This document shows, piece after piece, positions 41,014 through 49,607 of a stretch of DNA of 64,000 bases; position 1 is the first letter of the stretch, and every line of letters starts with the position of its first letter. The position numbers and the translations under genes are program-made. The notes under the pieces were generated by a model. The model was not told the DNA's origin, did not search any database, and worked only from the letters and a program-made list of their open reading frames with translations. This stretch comes from Levilactobacillus huananensis (GTDB lineage Bacteria > Bacillota > Bacilli > Lactobacillales > Lactobacillaceae): positions 1 through 64,000 of the forward strand of contig NZ_RHOC01000005.1 in the NCBI RefSeq assembly GCF_003946145.1, written 5' to 3'.

Positions 41014-42336
41014 TTGGCAAAGGAATTACGCCGAGAGATCGGCACGTTTACCGCCCTAGCCACCGTGATGGGAATCGTCATTGGTGGTGGGGTATTTTTT
41101 AAGACGGCGAGTGTCGTGGCCGCCAACCATTCCGCTAACATGACCCTGGTCGCCTGGATTTTGGGCGGCTTGTTGACCATCTGTGCCGGTCTGACCAGTG
41201 CAGAGCTAGCTGCCGCCATTCCACGGACCGGAGGCGCCATGCGCTATCTCGAGTACGCCTATGGCAAACCTGTGGGCTTTCTCATGGGATGGGCCCAGAT
41301 GCTGGTCTATTACCCCGCAAATATCGCGGCCTTGTCGATTATCTTCGGCGTTCAGTTTGCCGCTCTCTTCCGCCTCGACAGCAGTTGGAAACTGCCGGTA
41401 GCCATCTTATGTGGTCTCAGTATCACCCTACTGAATTTTCTCGGGGCTCGAGTGGGTGGATCCGTTCAATCAGTCGCATTGATCTTTAAGCTCATTCCCA
41501 TCGCTGTTATTGTCATCTTTGGTCTAATGGCCCCAGCTCATACAGTCCTGCAATTCTGGCCCATTGCCACTGGTGATCATTTGAATTGGGGTAAGGCGTT
41601 TGCCTCTAGTCTATTAGCCACCATGTTTGCTTATGATGGTTGGATCAGCATCGGCAACATCGCCGGCGAGATGAAACACCCCGAACGAGATCTCCCTCGT
41701 GCAATTGTCTTGGGATTGGCCCTGATTACCATCATCTATACCCTAGTCAACCTGGTTTTCCTCAAGACCTTGCCCATCGACCTGATTGCAGGTAATCAAA
41801 ATGCTGCGGCCGATGCTTCCATGCGGCTATTTGGCCAATTCGGTGGCAAACTGGTCACCATCGGTATTCTCATCTCAGTCTACGGTGCCATTAACGGGTA
41901 TACCTTAACTGGCATGCGCGTTCCCTTCGCCATGGCTGAAGAAGACAGCCTACCGTTTTCAGAACGTTTCCGTCAATTGTCGCGTAAGACCTACGTTCCT
42001 TACTTCGCTGGGACCGTTCAATTTCTAATTGCCCTGCTCATGATGTTCATGGGCAGCTTCGACATTCTAACTGACATGTTGGTCTTCGTTATGTGGGGGT
42101 TCAACTGTCTGATCTTTCTAGCCGTATTTCAACTGCGTCGAACTGAGCCTGAACTCGATCGCCCTTATCGTGTTCCGTGGTTCCCGATCATTCCAATCAT
42201 CGCGTTAATAGGGGGACTCTTCATCCTTGTCACCACCCTCATTACAGAACCTGGACTTGCAGCGACCGGACTAGGTCTGACCCTCATTGGCCTTCCCGTC
42301 TACTTCTGGCACCAAAAACATCGTAAACAAGTCTAA
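41014..42336 (+). CDS. APC-family amino acid permease
   Basis: A 440-aa transporter of the APC superfamily (LAT/SteT-like group) with 12 predicted membrane helices. Typical segments: GTFTALATVMGIVIGGGVFFKTASV, ICAGLTSAELAAAIPRTGGAMRYLEYAYG, and FAYDGWISIGNIAGEMKHPERDLPRAI. The substrate cannot be assigned; the latter motif resembles amino acid exchangers such as serine/threonine SteT. The TTG at 41014 is chosen because AAAGGAG lies 8 nt upstream; a TTG two codons earlier is too close. Monocistronic. Confidence 0.88.
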   Translation: MAKELRREIGTFTALATVMGIVIGGGVFFKTASVVAANHSANMTLVAWILGGLLTICAGLTSAELAAAIPRTGGAMRYLEYAYGKPVGFLMGWAQMLVYYPANIAALSIIFGVQFAALFRLDSSWKLPVAILCGLSITLLNFLGARVGGSVQSVALIFKLIPIAVIVIFGLMAPAHTVLQFWPIATGDHLNWGKAFASSLLATMFAYDGWISIGNIAGEMKHPERDLPRAIVLGLALITIIYTLVNLVFLKTLPIDLIAGNQNAAADASMRLFGQFGGKLVTIGILISVYGAINGYTLTGMRVPFAMAEEDSLPFSERFRQLSRKTYVPYFAGTVQFLIALLMMFMGSFDILTDMLVFVMWGFNCLIFLAVFQLRRTEPELDRPYRVPWFPIIPIIALIGGLFILVTTLITEPGLAATGLGLTLIGLPVYFWHQKHRKQV

Positions 42337-42373
42337 AAAAAGCTCCCAGGATATCTTATCCTAGGAGCTTTTT
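42335..42373. terminator. Bidirectional terminator (APC permease / rbsB)
   Basis: AAAAAGCTCC.AGGATA/TATCCTaGGAGCTTTTT-type stem (arms around 42336-42371) flanked by A- and T-runs, between convergent genes. Confidence 0.75.
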
Positions 42374-42387
42374 CATTTTATCGAAGC

Positions 42388-43344
42388 CTATTCGAACTTG
42401 TCGACATTCTTCTTCGTAACTAAGTGAATTGGTGAAGGCGTGGCCTTTTCAACCTTTTCGCCCTTAAAGTGCTTGTAAGCAGCCTTAACAGCTAATTCCC
42501 CTTCAACCTTTGGAGATTGGGCAATGATACCCGTAATCTTACCAGACTTAACGGCCTTGAGTCCTTGTTCCCCACCATCGATGGAGACCACAACCATATC
42601 TGGGTCGTTGATAGCCTTGATAGCACCTAAAGCCATTTCATCGTTTTGAGCGAAGACACCCTTAATCTTAGGGTGAGCTTGTAAGATGTTTTCAGTCGTA
42701 GACATCCCTTGGGCACGGTCGAAGTTGGCAGTTTGCTTAGTGACGATGTTCAAAGTACCCTTAACCGTGTTATTGAAACCTTTCCCACGTTGGATAGCAG
42801 CATCGGCACCTGGTGTACCTTCAAGTTCAGCGATTTGGTCGTTCTTGTTTAACTGGCTCATCATGAACTTACCAGCCATCTTCCCGGCCAAGACGTTATC
42901 AGAAGCAACAGTCGTTAACAACTTACCACCGTTAGACCCACGGTCACAGGCGATAACTGGAATACCAGCGTTGTTAGCATCCTTAACAGCAGTAGCAATG
43001 GCGTCAGAGTCAACAGGGTTGATGATAATAACGTCAACCTTCTTTTGAATTAAATCTTCAACGTCGTTAGATTGCTTGGCACTGTCATTTTGAGCATCGA
43101 AGATTTGTGTTGAGCTTCCGTTTTCCTTAGCAACCTTCGTAATCCCGTCACGGACGGAAACGAAGAATGGGTTACTCAAGGTTGATAATGAAACCCCAAT
43201 CTTCAGATTCTTTTCGCTCTTTTTGACGGTTTTGTTAGTTCCAAAGGATGGTGGCGTCAAGGAGACGGCTTTACATCCGGCAAGGAACAACGAGAAGCCA
43301 GCAAATACGGTCAATAATACGACTAAATATTTTTTCCCTTTCAT
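42388..43344 (-). CDS. rbsB: Ribose ABC transporter substrate-binding lipoprotein
   Basis: A 318-aa extracellular lipoprotein that captures ribose. Lipobox LAGC near residue 24; periplasmic-binding-protein fold with KIGVSLSTLSNPFFVSVRDG, VDVIIINPVDSDAI, IPVIACDRGSNGGK, FAQNDEMALGAIKAI and VVSIDGGEQGLKAVKSG. Last gene of the rbsDACB operon, 14 nt after rbsC. Confidence 0.95.
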   Translation of the reverse strand: MKGKKYLVVLLTVFAGFSLFLAGCKAVSLTPPSFGTNKTVKKSEKNLKIGVSLSTLSNPFFVSVRDGITKVAKENGSSTQIFDAQNDSAKQSNDVEDLIQKKVDVIIINPVDSDAIATAVKDANNAGIPVIACDRGSNGGKLLTTVASDNVLAGKMAGKFMMSQLNKNDQIAELEGTPGADAAIQRGKGFNNTVKGTLNIVTKQTANFDRAQGMSTTENILQAHPKIKGVFAQNDEMALGAIKAINDPDMVVVSIDGGEQGLKAVKSGKITGIIAQSPKVEGELAVKAAYKHFKGEKVEKATPSPIHLVTKKNVDKFE

Positions 43345-43358
43345 AAGGAACCTTCCCC

Positions 43359-44336
43359 CTAAGCTTTAGCTTGTTTTCTATCGAGTAAGACGGCAACTAA
43401 GATCACGATACCTTTAACGATCTGTTGGTAGAAACTGGAGATACCCAGTAAGTTCATCCCATTGTTCAGGACACCAATAATCAAAGCACCAATTAAGGTC
43501 CCAAACATACGACCTTTCCCACCGGCAAGACTAGTCCCACCTAAAACAACGGCGGCGATGGCATCCATTTCGTAGGCGTTCCCGGCATCAGGTTGTGCGG
43601 AAGCTAAACGTGACGTCAAGATAGCACCAGCAACGGCTGATAAGAAACCAGCAATCGTGTAAATTAAGATAATCATCTTGTTGTTCTTAACACCAGCAAC
43701 GAAGGCAGCCTTAGGGTTACCACCTAAAGCATAAGTCTTACGACCGAACGTAGTCCGGTGTAACAGGATGTAAGCACAGATGTAGAAGATAGCCATAATG
43801 TAAACTGGGAATGGAATTCCGAATAAGTAACCTTGGCCAAAGAATTGGAAACCAAAGTTGTTACTCATCTTAGTCCCAGTGATTGGGTTACCTTTGGTGA
43901 AGACGTAAGTAGCACCCCGCAAAATGGTTTGCGTTGCCAAAGTGGCGATGAATGGTGCGGCTTTCCCATAAGCGATGATAACACCGTTAATGGCACCGAA
44001 GATGGCACCGGTTAACATCCCGATTAAGAGAGACAAGAGCGTTGGTACACCGGATAGTACCAATTGAGCGGTAAAGGCACCACTCAAGGCAACGATAGCC
44101 CCAACGGATAAATCAATCCCACCGGTCAAGATAACAAATTCCATCCCGAAGGCGATTAAAGCATTAACTGAAACTTGACGTAATAAGTTCAGTAAGTTTA
44201 ACGGATCCAAGAAAGAGAAGTTAAGTACTGAAACTAAAACAATCAATACGATTAAGGCGACCATTGGTCCTAGTTTTTTGTAAAAGTCGCCAAAACTAAA
44301 TTTTTTCTTTGCCTCTGCTTCTGTTTGATTACTCAT
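43359..44336 (-). CDS. rbsC: Ribose ABC transporter permease
   Basis: A 325-aa membrane protein with 8-10 helices forming the ribose channel. GMEFVILTGGIDLSVGAIVALSGA, GAINGVIIAYGKAAPFIATLATQTI and GRKTYALGGNPKAAFVAGV (EAA-like cytoplasmic loop) are typical of the RbsC/BPD_transp_2 family. Its ATG overlaps the rbsA stop by 4 nt. Confidence 0.95.
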   Translation of the reverse strand: MSNQTEAEAKKKFSFGDFYKKLGPMVALIVLIVLVSVLNFSFLDPLNLLNLLRQVSVNALIAFGMEFVILTGGIDLSVGAIVALSGAFTAQLVLSGVPTLLSLLIGMLTGAIFGAINGVIIAYGKAAPFIATLATQTILRGATYVFTKGNPITGTKMSNNFGFQFFGQGYLFGIPFPVYIMAIFYICAYILLHRTTFGRKTYALGGNPKAAFVAGVKNNKMIILIYTIAGFLSAVAGAILTSRLASAQPDAGNAYEMDAIAAVVLGGTSLAGGKGRMFGTLIGALIIGVLNNGMNLLGISSFYQQIVKGIVILVAVLLDRKQAKA

Positions 44337-45817
44337 TCGTTTTTCCCTCCTGTTGCTAACGTCATAATACTTTCTTGCGTAGCATCCTTAGTATCGACGA
44401 CATCCATCAGGTGACCTTCGTAGACCACCGCGATCTTATCAGAGAAACCAAGCACTTCATCCAAATCACTCGAAACCATAATAATAGCTGTTCCACGATC
44501 GGTTAATTCGTTCATGAGGTCATAGATTTCACGCTTGGCACCAACGTCGACACCACGAGTTGGTTCATCCAAAATCAGAACTTGCGAACCAGATCCAACC
44601 CACTTAGCCAAGACAACCTTCTGTTGGTTACCACCAGAGAGGCTACCTGCTTCATCGTCACGACCGTTAGCCTTAACGTTCAGGCGCTTCAGTAACATGT
44701 CAACAAAGTCTTTGTCGGCCTTTTCGTCGATTAAACCGTGCTTGGAGAACCCGTCGATACTTGGTAAGTCGATGTTGTCAGCTAACGTTGCATCGAGGAT
44801 TAACCCTTCCGTCTTCCGGTCTTCAGTTAAGAATCCAACGTTATGACTGATAGCGTCGTTAGGGTTCTTAATCGTCAGCTCCTTACCATCAACCTTGATG
44901 GTCCCGGCATCCAACTTGTCAATCCCGAAGATAGCCCGCATAATTTCGGTACGACCGGCACCCATCAACCCTGAGAAGGCGAGGACTTCACCGGAGCGAA
45001 CTGAGAAACTAATATCTTTGAACTTGTCGTTCGTTAAACCAGAAACTTCCAACATGGTCTTGCCGTACTTAGGATGACGTTCTGGATAGAAGTCCCCCAT
45101 GTCTCGACCAACCATGTCGTGGACAATTTGCTTAACATTCGTATCCGCCGTGTTATACGTATTAATGGTTAACCCATCACGCATTACCGTCACACGGTCG
45201 GCAATTTCAAACAATTCTTCCATACGGTGAGAGATGTAAATCAACCCAACACCTTGGTCACGAAGCTTGCGAATAACAACGAATAACTTTTGAATTTCGT
45301 CTTGCGTTAAAGCCGCCGTTGGTTCATCCATGATGATGATTTTGGCATCCGTCATTAATGACTTCGCAATTTCAATCATTTGTTGTTGTCCAACTGATAA
45401 TTCACCAATTGGTTGAGAGAAGTCAACCTTCATGTCCAACTGATCCAAAGCTTTTTGTGCAATCGTTTTCATTTTGGCGTTATCAATTAAGCCAAAGCCC
45501 TTTTTGATTTCTTTATTCAAAAACATGTTGTCCAGAACAGGCATCTCACCAAAGTTATTCATTTCTTGGTGAATGAATGCGATCCCATGTTGTTCGGCTT
45601 CCAGCGCACTGGCGAAGTTGGTTTCCTTACCATCAACCAAGATAGTCCCGCTATTTGGTTCCAGTAACCCGGTAAGAATATTCATCATCGTAGACTTACC
45701 AGCACCGTTTTCACCCATGAGCGCGTGAACCTCGCCGCCCTTTACGGAGAAATTAACATCCTTTAAAACTTCGTTAGAACCGAATGATTTTGAGATGTGC
45801 TGCATATCAATTTGCAT
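44333..45817 (-). CDS. rbsA: Ribose ABC transporter ATP-binding protein
   Basis: A 494-aa protein with two nucleotide-binding domains. The first has Walker A GENGAGKST, signature LSVGQQQMIEIAKSL and IIMDEPTAALT; the second has the usual degenerate Walker A (SGLMGAGRTE), signature LSGGNQQKVVLAKW and LILDEPTRGVDVGAK. Energises RbsC. It follows rbsD by about 30 nt. Confidence 0.95.
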   Translation of the reverse strand: MQIDMQHISKSFGSNEVLKDVNFSVKGGEVHALMGENGAGKSTMMNILTGLLEPNSGTILVDGKETNFASALEAEQHGIAFIHQEMNNFGEMPVLDNMFLNKEIKKGFGLIDNAKMKTIAQKALDQLDMKVDFSQPIGELSVGQQQMIEIAKSLMTDAKIIIMDEPTAALTQDEIQKLFVVIRKLRDQGVGLIYISHRMEELFEIADRVTVMRDGLTINTYNTADTNVKQIVHDMVGRDMGDFYPERHPKYGKTMLEVSGLTNDKFKDISFSVRSGEVLAFSGLMGAGRTEIMRAIFGIDKLDAGTIKVDGKELTIKNPNDAISHNVGFLTEDRKTEGLILDATLADNIDLPSIDGFSKHGLIDEKADKDFVDMLLKRLNVKANGRDDEAGSLSGGNQQKVVLAKWVGSGSQVLILDEPTRGVDVGAKREIYDLMNELTDRGTAIIMVSSDLDEVLGFSDKIAVVYEGHLMDVVDTKDATQESIMTLATGGKNE

Positions 45818-45848
45818 TTACGCCAAACCTCCTTTTGCAAGTCGCAGC

Positions 45849-46244
45849 TTAAAACGTTACGCCGCTTTCCAATATAATGTTTGAGAACGGTGTCATTTCG
45901 CCGGTACGGACGAACGCGTGGCACTTACTCAAGTCTTGCTTCATTTGATCGTGTGGGATGAACTTTACATCGACATCCGGTAATAATTGCAGAACCGCTG
46001 ATAATTGGTCCGGATTCTCGGTCTTCATCTCTTCCGCCAAATAAATGCGTTGTACTTGTAACTCAGCTAAGACATTCTTTAGGACGTCTAAGAAACTTGG
46101 AAGTTGCTTAGTCACGGCTAAATCAATCTTTTCCGTTCCCTTCGGAACTGGCATTCCGGCATCACCGATAGCCAACGTGTCGAAGTGTCCCATTTGGGAG
46201 ATGACCCGTGACAAATCAGAATTAATAACTGTTGTCTTTTTCAT
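45849..46244 (-). CDS. rbsD: D-ribose pyranase
   Basis: Interconverts pyranose and furanose forms of ribose to feed ribokinase. 131 aa, the standard length. Catalytic H20 ([14 protein letters not shown]) and the C-terminal [17 protein letters not shown] are conserved. The ATG at 46244 gives the family N-terminus; AAAGGTGG lies 11 nt upstream. First gene of the operon; rbsK and rbsR are not in this window. Confidence 0.95.
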   Translation of the reverse strand: MKKTTVINSDLSRVISQMGHFDTLAIGDAGMPVPKGTEKIDLAVTKQLPSFLDVLKNVLAELQVQRIYLAEEMKTENPDQLSAVLQLLPDVDVKFIPHDQMKQDLSKCHAFVRTGEMTPFSNIILESGVTF

Positions 46245-46287
46245 TCCTGCCTTATCCACCTTTCAGAACACTTGCAGATTCTTCATA

Positions 46288-46305
46288 AGGTAAATGGTTT
46301 TACCT
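46288..46305. promoter_or_regulatory. 18-bp palindrome in the rbs leader
   Basis: AGGTAAA-TGGT-TTTACCT is a dyad with perfect 7-bp arms, 44 bp upstream of rbsD. It has the size and symmetry of a LacI-family operator such as RbsR's; the binding protein is inferred. Confidence 0.5.
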
Positions 46306-46345
46306 AAGCCATCAAAACGCGAGGCTTGAACCGAGACAACGTTCA

Positions 46346-46360
46346 TAAAACCGTTTACAT
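46346..46360 (-). promoter_or_regulatory. cre/RbsR-like site upstream of rbs
   Basis: Minus-strand ATGTAAACGGTTTTA matches the cre consensus WTGNAANCGNWNNCW with one mismatch. It lies at the presumed transcription start of rbsD. Confidence 0.55.
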
Positions 46361-46390
46361 TATTTCTACAAGACCTAAGATAACACAAAA

Positions 46391-46405
46391 GAAAAGCGCT
46401 TTCAA
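46391..46405 (-). promoter_or_regulatory. cre-like site upstream of rbs
   Basis: Minus-strand TTGAAAGCGCTTTTC carries a perfect TGAAAGCG half-site and differs from the consensus at the last two positions. It lies just upstream of the likely -35, so CcpA control of ribose uptake is plausible. Confidence 0.55.
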
Positions 46406-46425
46406 TAAAAATTCATAAGTTTTTC

Positions 46426-46455
46426 AAAAAAAATACGCATCCTTTGGATGCGTAT
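46426..46455 (-). terminator. Terminator of gshA
   Basis: Perfect 10-bp stem ATACGCATCC/GGATGCGTAT with a 3-nt loop, followed by eight T residues on the minus strand. Confidence 0.88.
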
Positions 46456-46476
46456 TCTAATCATTCTAATAGTATT

Positions 46477-47997
46477 CTAATAGTGTAAAGGCTCTGGCAA
46501 CGCCGGTAAATCGGGGAATAGGTGCCTTAACTTGGCTTCCGGATGAGCATCCTGAGTGTCTCGTTCCTGGAGAACCTGGGTGACGCCGTTAAATGTAAAC
46601 ATAAGTAAATCGTCCCCCTCCTCATCACGAACTTGAAAGAACTTTACACCAAGTTGCAAGGCAGTCATGACAAATCGTTGTGTCTGGTCACTGACCTGCT
46701 TCAAACGGGGCAATAACGGCTTGGCCTCAACCCGTTGCCGGTACCAATTGGCGGCGATCTCACGACCATAACCCATGAGGCTACCTTCTTGCAGGTGGGC
46801 CACCATTTTAGCAGATGGCGTTAGTTCGGGATGTGTGAGCACCTCTTCAAGATCGTCAATAACAGAAGATTGCTCCGCATGAATTTGGAGTTGGTCAGTC
46901 ATTTCTCTTAATTCTTGGAAGATACGTTCCCCATCACTCTGATACTGCGTGGCTTCTAATGGATTCTCCAAAGCCACCCGCTGATTTCGAGTCTGAGCCT
47001 CAGCAAGCTGTTGCTCCAGCTCTTGGGCTGGTAATGGCTGCGTTAGCAGATAAATCATGAAGACCTTCAAGAAGTACAGCGCATGGCGACTAACCCCATT
47101 CGGTGTAAACGGCGTGTTATCGAAGTCCCGCAATTCCAAGTAGCGAATACCACCCGTTAAGTAGTCTCGTTGATTAGCCTGTCCTTTGAGCCGCACAGGC
47201 CCATAGAACTCGTGGGCGGAGAAGTAGGTGCCATTGTCAATCAAACGCTGAAGCTGGTTTAAATGCGCCTCTAGGGACGTATAGGTTACCTGCTCGTCTG
47301 GCCGGTTCACAAAACCAAACCGACTGTTGCGAATGCTTCGCACCGGTTTAGCCAGCTCTGACGGCATTGGGTTAAAGAACCCCTCCTCAGCAACCGGACT
47401 GGCCCCAAAAAGATAAGTCAGTAACCACTGGTAGCGCACGAAGTTCTGCGCCAAGCGGAAATACAGCGCGTTCTTGAAGGCTACGATAGATGTGAATTCC
47501 TGCGTATAGTGGCTGAATAGTCGATGTAAGACCGGATCTGGCAAGCTGTAGTTCACATGGACGCCAGTCAGACTCCCATGTTGCAGACCATACTTTTTTA
47601 CCAGATAAGACCGGTACGGTTGAATGGCCGGTCGGTCGAAATGATCGGCTAAAAACTGCCAGTCAGTTTCGTCCATCTTTGGCGGCGTACTAAATGGCCA
47701 GATACGGTCGTCCCCTTCTAAGGAACGATAAGCCACCGTTTGCAGGGTATCCAATTGATCTAGCGTCCCCCCAATATTCGGATTGGGGTCCGTAATGACC
47801 TCAAGTTGGCTTTCAGTAAAGTCTGTCTGAAAATAGGGGTGGAAGGTCCGGGAACCTAAGGTACTGGGATGGGGACGACGACTCAGCCGACCATGCGGAT
47901 CGATTCGTTGTTCTTCGACTTCCACACCGATTAAACTGTGATACATCTGTTCTGCTAAATTTTCTTCACGAATAACCGCTAATAGATTTTCTAACAT
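46477..47997 (-). CDS. gshA: Glutamate-cysteine ligase
   Basis: Makes gamma-glutamylcysteine, the first step of glutathione synthesis. 506 aa, a single GshA domain: GVEVEEQRIDPHGRLSRRPHPS, FTESQLEVITDPNP (glutamate/metal-binding acidic residues), GVHVNYSLPD, RYLELRDFDNTPF. The ATP-grasp domain that makes GshAB a complete glutathione synthetase is absent and no gshB is adjacent, so the product may stay at gamma-glutamylcysteine unless gshB lies elsewhere. ATG preceded by AAGGGGATG. Monocistronic. Confidence 0.9.
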   Translation of the reverse strand: MLENLLAVIREENLAEQMYHSLIGVEVEEQRIDPHGRLSRRPHPSTLGSRTFHPYFQTDFTESQLEVITDPNPNIGGTLDQLDTLQTVAYRSLEGDDRIWPFSTPPKMDETDWQFLADHFDRPAIQPYRSYLVKKYGLQHGSLTGVHVNYSLPDPVLHRLFSHYTQEFTSIVAFKNALYFRLAQNFVRYQWLLTYLFGASPVAEEGFFNPMPSELAKPVRSIRNSRFGFVNRPDEQVTYTSLEAHLNQLQRLIDNGTYFSAHEFYGPVRLKGQANQRDYLTGGIRYLELRDFDNTPFTPNGVSRHALYFLKVFMIYLLTQPLPAQELEQQLAEAQTRNQRVALENPLEATQYQSDGERIFQELREMTDQLQIHAEQSSVIDDLEEVLTHPELTPSAKMVAHLQEGSLMGYGREIAANWYRQRVEAKPLLPRLKQVSDQTQRFVMTALQLGVKFFQVRDEEGDDLLMFTFNGVTQVLQERDTQDAHPEAKLRHLFPDLPALPEPLHY

Positions 47998-48127
47998 GGC
48001 GGTAACATCCCCTTGACCTTAGACTTGGTTTACTAAAGTGTAAACAAAAATACCGACTCTGTCACTGATATTGTTTCTTTTTGTGCAATAAACTTTTATG
48101 AGCCCCCCTAACCAGTCATCAAGGGAT

Positions 48128-48163
48128 TAAAAAAAGTGCCTAGACAGACGTCCAGGCACCTCA
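48128..48163 (-). terminator. Terminator of the rlmD transcript
   Basis: Minus-strand stem GTGCCTGGACG/CTAGGCAC type (arms GAGGTGCCT and AGGCACTTT) around an inner hairpin, followed by seven T residues. It ends the pcrA-to-rlmD gene run. Confidence 0.75.
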
Positions 48164-48176
48164 TGATTGTTAAAAA

Positions 48177-49544
48177 TTACTTCTTCACTAAAACCGTGAC
48201 GCTTTCCACATGTGGTGTCTGTGGGAATTGGTCGACAGGCTGAATGGCACCGTCAATGTCGTAGCCGAGTTCTTGGAAACGGACCACATCACGAACCAAC
48301 GTTGCTGGGTTACAGCTGACGTAGACGACCTTCTTAGGCCCCATCTTAGCAGTGGAATCAATCAGACTTTCGGCCAGGCCCTTACGTGGGGGATCAACCA
48401 CGACAACATCGGGCTTGATGCCGTCTTCTTGCCACTTAGCCATTTGTGATTCAGCCTTAGCAACTTCGAAGGTGACGTTGCTCAAATGGTTCTTCTGGGC
48501 GTTAACCTTGGCGTCTTCGATGGCTTCGGGAACCACATCAACCCCGTAAACCTGCTTAGCATGCTTAGCCAAAGCCAATGAAATCGTGCCGATCCCACAG
48601 TAGGCATCGATCACGGTCTCGGCACCGGTCAGGCCAGCTTTGTCGATAGCCATTTGGTACAGCTTTTCAGTCTGTTGTGGGTTCACTTGATAGAATGACC
48701 GTGCTGAAATGGCAAAAGTCAATCCTAACAGGCTATCCTCAATCGTTGGCTTACCATAGAGTGTCCGCGTCACGTTACCCATGATGACATTCGTCTTCTT
48801 AGCGTTGACGTTCAGGACGATGCTGGTAACTTCTGGCAACGCCTTGTGAATCTGGTCGACCAGTTGTGCCTGGCTAGGAATTTTTTGTGTCCGGCTAACC
48901 AAGACGATCATCATTTCATGGCTGTAGTACCCACGGCGAACCATGATCGTCCGTAAGACACCCTTGTCACTAATTTCATCGTAAGCTGGAATCTCAAACT
49001 GACGGAGCAAGTCACGAACCTTGACAATAGCCGCATCGATTGCCGGGTCTTGAATGTAGAAATCCGTTAATGGAATTAAGTCATGGCTGTGTTGCCGATA
49101 GAAACCGGTCTCCAATTGGCCCTTAACCTTGCGCACAGGCACTTGGGCCTTGTTCCGGTATTGAGTTGGGTTAGCCATCCCCAGCGTTGGGGCAACTTCA
49201 ACATCGACGTGCGCCTTGCTGAAAAGTTCGGCGATCTGATGTTGCTTGAAAGTCAGTTGGGCTGGGTACGCCAAGTGTTGTAGCGGTGCAATCCCAGTCT
49301 GACGGTACGTCTTGTCGACATCCTTGACCCGGTCAGCAGATTCAGTCTTCCAAGCCACGGCACGGGCAAACCCATAGTGACTCTGGACTTTTGTGACTTG
49401 AATCGTAAGTTCTTCGCCTGGTAAGGCGTTTTCGATAAACAGAGGGAAATCATCAACCTTAGCGACACCCATTCCCTGATAAGTTAAATCGGCAATGGTG
49501 ACGTCGAGGCGTTCGTTCTTCGTTACGGGTGCTTTAGTTTTCAT
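48177..49544 (-). CDS. rlmD: 23S rRNA (uracil-5-)-methyltransferase, RlmD/RlmCD family
   Basis: AdoMet-dependent methyltransferase forming m5U in 23S rRNA. 455 aa: N-terminal TRAM domain (about 8-65, IADLTYQGMGVAKVDDFPLFIENALPGE), central domain, and the methyltransferase domain with VIDAYCGIGTISLALAK (AdoMet site), VDPPRKGLAESLI and the catalytic cysteine in VYVSCNPATLVRD. Firmicutes RlmCD modifies two uridines; which applies here cannot be told. Follows dagK by 63 nt on the same strand. Confidence 0.93.
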   Translation of the reverse strand: MKTKAPVTKNERLDVTIADLTYQGMGVAKVDDFPLFIENALPGEELTIQVTKVQSHYGFARAVAWKTESADRVKDVDKTYRQTGIAPLQHLAYPAQLTFKQHQIAELFSKAHVDVEVAPTLGMANPTQYRNKAQVPVRKVKGQLETGFYRQHSHDLIPLTDFYIQDPAIDAAIVKVRDLLRQFEIPAYDEISDKGVLRTIMVRRGYYSHEMMIVLVSRTQKIPSQAQLVDQIHKALPEVTSIVLNVNAKKTNVIMGNVTRTLYGKPTIEDSLLGLTFAISARSFYQVNPQQTEKLYQMAIDKAGLTGAETVIDAYCGIGTISLALAKHAKQVYGVDVVPEAIEDAKVNAQKNHLSNVTFEVAKAESQMAKWQEDGIKPDVVVVDPPRKGLAESLIDSTAKMGPKKVVYVSCNPATLVRDVVRFQELGYDIDGAIQPVDQFPQTPHVESVTVLVKK

Positions 49545-49607
49545 TCGTTCTCCTTAATGAGAAAGGGATCTTGCCCTGAAAATGCCGTGCAAAATCCCCT
49601 CAGTATC

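Noticed and set aside
46381-46440. Catabolite site read as part of the gshA terminator
   Set aside because: The TGAAAGCG half-site is separate from the hairpin at 46433-46455 and faces the rbs promoter.
46450-46485. Short tandem TATTCTAATAG-like repeat after gshA
   Set aside because: Only two imperfect copies next to the terminator; no sign of a functional repeat array.
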